A DNA stretch of 64,000 nucleotides from Rosellinia necatrix (taxonomy: Eukaryota; Ascomycota; Sordariomycetes; Xylariales; Xylariaceae): NCBI GenBank assembly GCA_021209875.1, contig JAGYVD010000002.1, forward strand, positions 186,001-250,000, in the 5' to 3' direction. Made by a program: the position numbers and the translations under genes. Under the pieces are notes generated by a model. It searched no databases and was not told where the DNA came from. It saw only the letters and a program-made list of their open reading frames with translations. Positions within the stretch are counted from its first letter, which is position 1. The number at the start of each line of letters is the position of its first letter. Of the stretch, positions 56,931-64,000 are shown piece by piece.

Positions 56931-59900
56931 CTAGTCTGTCATGTCCTCGCTCTTAACAACATATATTCCAAGCACCTGCTGTCCAGTACTAGGAGACTCT
57001 CTGTAGCCAAAGTAGAACTTCGCATTTTGACCGAAATACCAACGTGACAGGTCTTTCAGTGGCATATGCGCCGCGTTGGCCGGCAGATAGTCATTCAGAT
57101 TGCCATCTGCCAGTAACGCCATCCAATTGCCGATTGTTGTTGGGCTACGGGGTAGAGCAATGGCGTTGTGCATCAAGTACCAGTTCGTGGCAATGCAGAC
57201 GAGTGTTATACCTAATAGAGCTTGCAGTATGCGCGTCGATGCTGGATCTTGCATAATTCTATTGAGTGCGATGGGGTCTCTTACTGTGGCATTGAGCGCA
57301 ATCGTCTCATTTAGGCCGGGGAAGAGGCGATAACCGACATCTTCAGGCCCTGTTGGAGGCCCGGTGAATCGCCCATTTGCGTTTAGGTTCTGTCCAAGGA
57401 GTATCTTGTGGTGAAACAGTATACTTTCCGCCACTGCTGTGACGTTGTCGGGATTGCGAAGGTACGTGAGAGGTAGCGCATATCGTGAGTGAAGCAAAAG
57501 ATTAAAAAATGTATCCTCGGCTATCCAGTTCGTTGCATCGGTCGACAACGACCCAGAACCAACAGGGTAATAATCACCATACGGGTCACTTCCATTCGTG
57601 TACACAAATGAGCCCATATCGACCCCCGTAGAGAAATCTACCTTCGGCGGTTTATCTGTGTCGATCGTCATGGTTTGAGAGTCGAATGTTGCAACTGTAT
57701 CGACGCTTTTCCAAGTGCCATTGCACCCAAGTCCAAATAGTGAGTTAGCGGCTCCTCCGGGATCAGCCCAAAATCCCCAAACCCAGAGCTGTCGACTGCA
57801 TCCACTGAGTGTGACACCTAAGTATGCATTTTTCTTAGCGGCAGTGGATAGACCCGAGAATCCCATAGGTTCAGCGCAGCCCATTTCTGATTGCACTACG
57901 AAACGTACAACGTTGCTTGAAGGATAAGAAGTCACTATAACATTGATTTCGGTTGCATTGTAGTGCCTGCATTCGGTGAAGTCGAAGTGAATTGCCGGTG
58001 TGGTCACTTGAAGCGAGACACTAGACTGAAGTGGCCGTTCTAAGATGATTTCGGGAAACACTAGGTCCTGGTATGCGAGTGTCGGATAGGGGATATTCTC
58101 CAGGAGGGTGAGTGTTGCTGTGTCAAGGTCTGTCTGACCCGAGGACCACCATGGGCTGTAATAGTATATGGGATTTTTGGCTTGCAGCTGAACGTTTGCC
58201 ACGGAAGGGATCGTGGCTGTGAAAAGAAGTGACGCGGAGGAAATCATAAGAAACGACGTGATAATTACTGCAGCGGTTGATGTTGATGCTTCAAAACTTC
58301 GCGTTCGTATTTCTCTATATAATAAAAGGGATGTGTGGCAATCCAGAAGATCAAGATTGAGTTGATCCTGAAACGTGAGTCCCCGAACAAGCCGCAATAG
58401 GGGAGATTGTATTCGAGTATTGAAGTCCATAGATTCACAATATGTGTTAGCGAGTGTGGAGAGAAAGCCCGGTAGTATGGCCCAGAATTGTATCTCGTCT
58501 TGATGGGAAGCAGCGTTGCCGAGTCCACGATCACGTTGAGAATTTCGTAACGTGATTTCTAGTATGATGATAATAGCGCTGAGAAATGTCGACGCTAGCA
58601 GTCTCGGGGTAGTAGACAAACTTAACGGTTGGAAGTTCGTGCTTTTAACGCGCCGCATCTTGTCACTGTTTTCGGATGGCGATTGGCGGATGATCCGCGA
58701 CTGATTTAACTCAATTTCCACCAATGGATTGCATTGCAGTCGGACATGGTAAGTCCAAGGGGAAAGCATCATCTTTAAGCCATCGAAACAAGCGTCTCCA
58801 TGCCCAGCTAAACTCATCAGATTGTGTGCAAAGACAGCAGCAGTACCCATCATCTCGTTCGGATTCTGTGGGAGGGATAAACGCGTGTCAAGAAACCATA
58901 TTGCGGTAATGAAAAGAACTGAGGTGAACATGAGGATTGCGGCAACTTGGGTTGGAATAATCTGAACAACTAAGCGGTCTTCTGTTACGGTAGCAAGCAC
59001 AGAAGAAGGTATCGACGTTGGATCTGAAACGGCAAAGAGGAAAAGTATTGGAGCATATTTCTGAAAAGAGCTACGAACGAGCTGTGGGAAACTATCACCG
59101 GAGTAAAGAGAATCCAAAGAAGATGGAAAAGGAAAATCTTCCTGTGTGGAATTTGCCAGGGTGTAGAGAAATGCCGTATAGGAATCGGAATATAGAGGCA
59201 CACCGGACACCCACGTCGGCTGCAATGGTCCTATAATACTCGGTTCCAATATGCAGTCCAGTAGATCCGATGCTTTCAAAGAGTGCAAATACCGAGTTGT
59301 AGCGTTTGGAATGGGCGACAAACTGGTATGCGTTTTATCTCGTATCAGATAGACTGGTTTTATGCCATATTTGGCCCCACAAACAAATGAGTTCTCCTGT
59401 AGGATGTCAAAATTTCCGGTAACTCCATCCGATCCATTGACGGAAACAGAATGCAATCTGGTGGTAGATATGACGATACCCATGTCCGCAACAGAACTGT
59501 TTTCCCCAGCGACAGATTTGTTGTAAACTCCCGGACCTATGCAGATACTGTGCAAGATTGTGCCATTCCCCCAAGCTGCCGACTTAAAGTTATATTCACA
59601 GTTGACAATCATGTCGTAGGCCGGAGAGCGAAGTCTGAAGTCTTGTCTGTTGATTACTTGCTTCGGCTGAGGGTGCGTTGGGGATGCAAAGGCAGGCTCA
59701 CATTCCAAATCTGCAGAGAAGGCGTCGACCGTTGCCTTGAGATAAGAAACGTTATGAGATCTGATGTCTATAGTTTGATATGCATAGCTTCCCCAAACAC
59801 CATCTGGGAGCGTAAGATTGTGTGAGATACTCTCAGATAGGGCTGCAAATGCCAAGGGCTCGGCCGAACTTAACCTGTCGTCGAACTGATCGACAAATTG

Positions 59901-60476
59901 AGTTGTAATCGTCATATCAACTCTCTTATTGGGTACGTCGGTCGGAGATAGGATGATCAAAGATGTTGATATAACCAGAGTAATTCGCAAAGTAAGCGAT
60001 ATGAGCGACGATATAGCAACATTATAGTGCTTATTTCTTGTCGCCGTATATATTGAGGCCGGGCGAGATTGGGATACGTAGTCTAGTAGTACGGAATGCT
60101 GACTTGAAGCCGGTCCTTTCATCATTTGTGACCAAGGAGCGGTGCTTTTGATTTGGTAATCAACCCGTGCCCAGAATGATGCTAACACGGTGAGTAGTAA
60201 TGTCGGTCCATATGTCCATGCGTAGTGAAGACGAGTGATACTTGTTGTAAGTCCAAAATTGTGATTTGAAACATAAAGTAATATTTGAAATGGTGGGCCT
60301 ATCAATAGAAAGGTGACGGCGAATATTGAATAGACCAGCGGATTCAAGTATGTAGGGTGCCACGCTTTGACTTTCGTGTTGTGCGAGGTTTTTTGGGGGG
60401 GCTTTGATGCCACCTGATGCATTGTACCGTGGAGAATGAGGCTGGTGTCGTCGAGATTGACGAAAGACGAAGCCAT
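56931..60476 (-). CDS. DUF3433-type multi-pass membrane protein
   Basis: Single-exon gene of 1181 residues, matching the large fungal membrane proteins with two DUF3433 repeats; their function is unknown. The architecture is two similar halves. The first has three predicted helices near residues 45-190 (YSIFAVTFLLIGPPFQILLY; TYGPTLLLTVLASFWARV; NVAISSLISLTLRITLVIS), then a long extracellular-type domain with many N-glycosylation sequons, then a helix (AAILMFTSVLFITAIWF). The second half repeats this: a helix near LLASTFLSAIIIILEI, another at TSTAAVIITSFLMISSASLL, an ectodomain, and a final helix at ILQALLGITLVCIATNWYLM. Codon use is less G+C-rich than in genes at 20-28 kb, suggesting lower expression or different origin. 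The start MASSFVNLDDTSLIL at 60476 is the first in-frame ATG. It looks intact. Confidence 0.85.
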   Translation of the reverse strand: MASSFVNLDDTSLILHGTMHQVASKPPQKTSHNTKVKAWHPTYLNPLVYSIFAVTFLLIGPPFQILLYVSNHNFGLTTSITRLHYAWTYGPTLLLTVLASFWARVDYQIKSTAPWSQMMKGPASSQHSVLLDYVSQSRPASIYTATRNKHYNVAISSLISLTLRITLVISTSLIILSPTDVPNKRVDMTITTQFVDQFDDRLSSAEPLAFAALSESISHNLTLPDGVWGSYAYQTIDIRSHNVSYLKATVDAFSADLECEPAFASPTHPQPKQVINRQDFRLRSPAYDMIVNCEYNFKSAAWGNGTILHSICIGPGVYNKSVAGENSSVADMGIVISTTRLHSVSVNGSDGVTGNFDILQENSFVCGAKYGIKPVYLIRDKTHTSLSPIPNATTRYLHSLKASDLLDCILEPSIIGPLQPTWVSGVPLYSDSYTAFLYTLANSTQEDFPFPSSLDSLYSGDSFPQLVRSSFQKYAPILFLFAVSDPTSIPSSVLATVTEDRLVVQIIPTQVAAILMFTSVLFITAIWFLDTRLSLPQNPNEMMGTAAVFAHNLMSLAGHGDACFDGLKMMLSPWTYHVRLQCNPLVEIELNQSRIIRQSPSENSDKMRRVKSTNFQPLSLSTTPRLLASTFLSAIIIILEITLRNSQRDRGLGNAASHQDEIQFWAILPGFLSTLANTYCESMDFNTRIQSPLLRLVRGLTFQDQLNLDLLDCHTSLLLYREIRTRSFEASTSTAAVIITSFLMISSASLLFTATIPSVANVQLQAKNPIYYYSPWWSSGQTDLDTATLTLLENIPYPTLAYQDLVFPEIILERPLQSSVSLQVTTPAIHFDFTECRHYNATEINVIVTSYPSSNVVRFVVQSEMGCAEPMGFSGLSTAAKKNAYLGVTLSGCSRQLWVWGFWADPGGAANSLFGLGCNGTWKSVDTVATFDSQTMTIDTDKPPKVDFSTGVDMGSFVYTNGSDPYGDYYPVGSGSLSTDATNWIAEDTFFNLLLHSRYALPLTYLRNPDNVTAVAESILFHHKILLGQNLNANGRFTGPPTGPEDVGYRLFPGLNETIALNATVRDPIALNRIMQDPASTRILQALLGITLVCIATNWYLMHNAIALPRSPTTIGNWMALLADGNLNDYLPANAAHMPLKDLSRWYFGQNAKFYFGYRESPSTGQQVLGIYVVKSEDMTD

Positions 60477-62109
60477 CGTGAGATTTGAAAAATCTCAGCA
60501 TTTAGGACCATGCCTCTGGAAACCAGTACCAGAGCGTAGACGATTTTAAACTCGAGAATAGCACTCCAGCAACGCCGCTCGCCCGTTCTTGGCGCCATAG
60601 CATTTCTCGTGCATGATGGTAATTGTAGAGTACGACACGGCGGGGGCTCGACCTGAGCCGTTTCTATGTTTAGGACTCTAATATACTTCAATATGATGGT
60701 ATTTGACCCAAAACTCGATGAAATATTGTAGATCTTCTGGCTCCCGGTTACGAAGACCGTATCGGCCCCCAATTAAGGGCCACCGACGTCGTATTCGCCC
60801 CCGACACTAAGGCTATGCGGAGAAAAGGGGCAAACATTTGCATAGAGCTTAAATTTATAAATCCTAAAACAGTAGCAACTCCGATTCCCAGCGCAAGATC
60901 ACCCCTAACTAGGAAGTGGAGTAGAGATCTGCATACTCCCAATCCTATTCGACGTTAAGATATCTAAATGGAAGGTGGCGCGCCTTGACTTTCACTGGGC
61001 ATTGCATTCGTAGCTATCCTTAGACACGGCAGCATTGTCATATATTCCAATAGACAAAGTTCGGGCCACCTAGATCCTAGTCCTTGCAACCTCGTCCTTA
61101 CCCAATCTAACATATCAGCTATAAAAACCAGTCGCAGAATACAGAGTACCGTATACAATACCGAGGCAGTACAGGCACTTCCGTTTTTACCGCTGTTGAT
61201 GCTCCTCTTGACTCAACTGCTGCTTCTGACAACATTTATAGACAAAACATATTTGGCTAATCAGAATCTGCAGGTGCAAAGAGTGATTCATGACATATAG
61301 TTAAGGGAGGACTAATTTTTATCTGCATAATACCAAGACAATGGTGAGTGACGGTGTATGCATAGAGGCACAAAACCACCTAGTTATTGCATTTATTCGT
61401 AGCTCAATACTTGATAGTTAATATATAGACTATATTCAGTCTAGAAATATATTTACGTGACTAGGATACAATAATAAACTACCTAGAAGCAAACAACTCT
61501 CCTCAACTAGAAACGATTTGGGTATGAGAGTAACCAAGTTAGTTCATTCAGTAAAATGTATGGAGATACCAGGATGCAGACGAAGTCTGTACACGAGCAG
61601 GGAGGCCTCCATCCTGCGGCCGCGAATATAAGTCTCCAACAAGGCATTGCGCATTCAAGGCGAATAAGTAAAATTTCGTATATACCAACATATAAATATA
61701 TGGTCACCCGTGTGGTCTTGGTTCAGTCGATCCACATATTCCCCTTCTCGTTAGTGCCTGCAGAATCCTCATTCTACAATCTAAAAACCGATGCTAGGTA
61801 GCGATATCCAGAATCAGTGAGCAGATAGTAAAATATCACTCACTCACAAAACCACTCAATTTCAGATCTCAACCACCCCCGTCCCACATTCCTCCTGCAG
61901 CTGGCCGAGTAGCGGTGTAGTTACTATATTGGTAGAGTAGATTAGGTACGAGGGCAAACCTGCAGTATCGCCGAGCCATGAGAACAACATGTCCTCCTGT
62001 CTCGTTTAGGGGTGCCAGCCTCCATTTTTCGCTACTGCGCTCCTGCACTCTTCGTTTAGCTCAACGGAAGGTCATCGACACGTCACATGCTTATAACGTA
62101 TACGCGTTA
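60477..62109. other. Intergenic between DUF3433 and GNAT genes
   Basis: No supported gene. The sequence is A+T-rich around 61220-61520. It should contain the promoter of the DUF3433 gene and the 3' untranslated region of the GNAT gene. Small open frames on both strands have no recognisable content. Confidence 0.5.
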
Positions 62110-62871
62110 CTAAAGTCTAGGGCGGCATACGGGACGGCGGTGGCGGCTCTGCCTCCAGCCCAGCACCGCCATTTTCTTAGACGGGTGTTTCCAGGTAACG
62201 AAGTGTTCGAATCCCGCTTTAGTGGCGATTCCCTGACTCGCGTGGTTGTCAGGGGCAATCCAGGCATACAGTTGCTCTATCGCCCTTCTCCCCGCGTCAG
62301 CGGAAGCGGCTCCTCCGTGATACACAGCATCCGAGCCGCACACGACGGAATCGGGATGAACTAGGAGCCGTACTTGGACGGGCATCTCCCCGTCGCCCCG
62401 GTGCCTGGGCAGACGCCACCACCACGCGGTAAAGGCGTCGAGGAATTCGGTGCCGTACCCCTTCCCGCAGTGCTCGCGTCCGAACTTACAGCCGATCTCC
62501 GGCCAGCCGCACGCGGGAGACGCCATCGTGTGGACGCCGCCGTCGCCGATGAGCTCCCCCGTCGCCCGGAGGAAGATGCCGAAATACGTGTAGAAGGGGA
62601 GCTGGTTCGGGTGGCCCGGGGCGCCGAGCATGCTGTCGAGCTTGTGCCGCGTCTCACGCAGATCTGCGTCGGGAACACCGTTGAAGGTATGTTTCATGAA
62701 CTCGGGTTGCCTCCGGAGCCGGTGGAACGCTGTGAGGTCGGACCGGGCGAGCGGCCGCATGGTCAGGCGGCTGGTCTGGATTGTCGGATGGGTCTCATCG
62801 CCTCCGCGCCAGTCAGGTGGCCCCAAATATTGAGGCAACGTGGTCACAACTGCAACCCATAATTTTGACAT
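62110..62871 (-). CDS. GNAT-family N-acetyltransferase
   Basis: Small soluble acetyltransferase of the GNAT/RimJ-like type, 253 residues in one exon from the ATG at 62871 (MSKLWVAVVTTLPQYLG). The frame is open to 63006, but the extra 45 residues look non-conserved. Visible features are the N-terminal TSRLTMRPLARSDLTAFHRL typical of RimJ-like enzymes, a beta-strand pair around TYFGIFLRATGELIGDGGVH, the acetyl-CoA loop REHCGKGYGTEFLDAF, and a C-terminal DNHASQGIATKAGFEHF that fits the conserved N-x-A-S-x-x-x-x-x-K-x-G-F pattern. The usual Arg/Gln before the Gly-Lys-Gly loop is not evident. Substrate (protein N-terminus, antibiotic or small amine) is unknown. No partner genes are nearby. Confidence 0.82.
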   Translation of the reverse strand: MSKLWVAVVTTLPQYLGPPDWRGGDETHPTIQTSRLTMRPLARSDLTAFHRLRRQPEFMKHTFNGVPDADLRETRHKLDSMLGAPGHPNQLPFYTYFGIFLRATGELIGDGGVHTMASPACGWPEIGCKFGREHCGKGYGTEFLDAFTAWWWRLPRHRGDGEMPVQVRLLVHPDSVVCGSDAVYHGGAASADAGRRAIEQLYAWIAPDNHASQGIATKAGFEHFVTWKHPSKKMAVLGWRQSRHRRPVCRPRL

Positions 62872-64000
62872 CCCGTTGACGGAAATTACCACGTATTCTT
62901 TGAGGAGTTTATATCGATGATTTATGATGCTGTAATTATAATACGAGAGAGTGCCTCTAACACAACCGTATGCTCTCCATAATGAAATAATCGCTTCTTT
63001 CTTCACATTAGATAGATAACGGCATATCCCGCTATATTATGGGAGCACAAGGTGACCACCATGAGTCTCCTATTACTACCTTACCCCACTCCCCCCCCCG
63101 TCAGCCAACGGATGTCCATTCTATATCTATTGGAGGACACTGTGGCACGAATTATTGTTGGCCACTCGCCGATATTATCCTCGGGGTGTTACTGCACAGG
63201 TAATGGGCGAATACGGACCCGATGATAATGTGGGACGACGTGGGGGGCGGAGAGAACCGGGACATTTTGACGGTGTAAGCAAACCTACTACGATGAGGTA
63301 TGATGATTACATTACCGATGACCGGCTTGAAGTATTATAAATAAAGCGAGGCGTGAAAGGTAAATGTTTGAATACATAGGCTTTGATGAGACACTGTCGA
63401 AATTTCGAATCACTCAACACTTAGTTAGTGCCTAACTGGCCATACCTTAGGAGGAGGTACATCTCATCGCTCTTGGGCCGAATTACTCTGGTAAGCGAAT
63501 ATAATTCAAACCATGGTATGGATTATGAGTATCAGTTACAGGTTTAATGGTGAATACTCGATCCCGGCTGATAATCGCTCCAAACTAGTTTGTTCATTTT
63601 CCTCTTAGCAAAAAGGGCGCAAGGCCAGCTATTAAGTATGCGACCCCGAATTTTAGGCAGGGATTAAGAGTTCTTAGCATTTTGATACTATGGTTTTGGT
63701 TAAATGGCTGCGAACAAGTATGATGCTGCTATGGAAGCTGTAGGTCTCCTTCCCCCTTTTTCGACAGCACTAAACACATAATTTGAAGGCGTTTACTAAA
63801 TTATAGTAATAGCGCGGTCTTTTAGCACCTTGAAATTTTATTTAGCATCAAGAGCCTAGTACTTTGAACTGCACCTAATTATGTGTTGTCGTAGTTTCCA
63901 TCCTCTAATCCCTCTATTTAAATATTAAGGATATTGTGGGTATATATACTAGATTATTGCCGATCTGTATATTTCCATATAATTTATGTACTCTAACGCA
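62872..64000. other. AT-rich terminal stretch
   Basis: Beyond the promoter of the GNAT gene the sequence becomes strongly A+T-rich, especially from about 63340 to the window edge. No gene, repeat array or telomeric repeat was recognised. Confidence 0.5.

Noticed and set aside
62190..62230. tRNA-like TTCGAATCCCG segment
   Set aside because: It resembles a T-arm but lies inside the GNAT coding frame (AGFEHF), and no matching acceptor or anticodon arms were found.

Overview
This window comes from the nuclear genome of a filamentous ascomycete (Pezizomycotina), most likely a Sordariomycete. The support is: short GT-AG introns of about 45-130 bases, GC-rich coding exons, long intergenic DNA full of simple repeats, and families typical of these fungi (Crh-type GH16 cell-wall transglycosidase, UstYa-like protein, mpaB'-like oxygenase, DUF3433 protein, DAL5-type transporter). 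I saw no virus, plasmid, CRISPR array, rRNA or convincing tRNA.

Layout. 0-10 kb: RPL28 (60S ribosomal protein uL15, three exons) and a two-repeat Myb-like nuclear protein behind a long pyrimidine-rich leader. 11-22 kb: a Nudix-fold protein with a very large low-complexity insertion and a degenerate Nudix box, a GPI-anchored Crh-type glucan/chitin transglycosidase, and a secreted beta-propeller lactonase-like protein. 23-36 kb: a nine-exon dihydroxy-acid dehydratase (IlvD/Edd family), RRB1 (ribosome assembly chaperone), a WDR44-like WD-repeat protein, and DOM34/pelota (ribosome rescue), whose first exon carries an apparent one-base frameshift in an A7 run. 37-46.5 kb: an aldo-keto reductase, a calmodulin-like EF-hand protein, an mpaB'-like oxygenase whose 3' end cannot be found, a UstYa-like protein and a DAL5-type MFS transporter. 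46.5-57 kb is a 10-kb stretch with no gene I can support and many microsatellites. 57-64 kb: a single-exon DUF3433 membrane protein and a GNAT acetyltransferase, then AT-rich DNA.

Functional picture. Translation and ribosome biology recur (RPL28, RRB1, DOM34), but the genes are on both strands and look like ordinary scattered housekeeping loci. The 37-46.5 kb block has tailoring-type enzymes plus a transporter, yet no polyketide synthase, NRPS, terpene cyclase or recognisable precursor peptide, so a small metabolite or RiPP-like cluster is only a hypothesis. All exon boundaries were worked out by eye from GT-AG signals, reading phase and family knowledge; no alignment or transcript data were available.

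Three themes stand out: micro-exons (5, 8, 11 and 16 bases, plus a one-codon first coding exon), low-complexity insertions inside conserved enzyme domains, and an intergenic family of ACCT/AGGT palindromic repeats concentrated in the first 23 kb.
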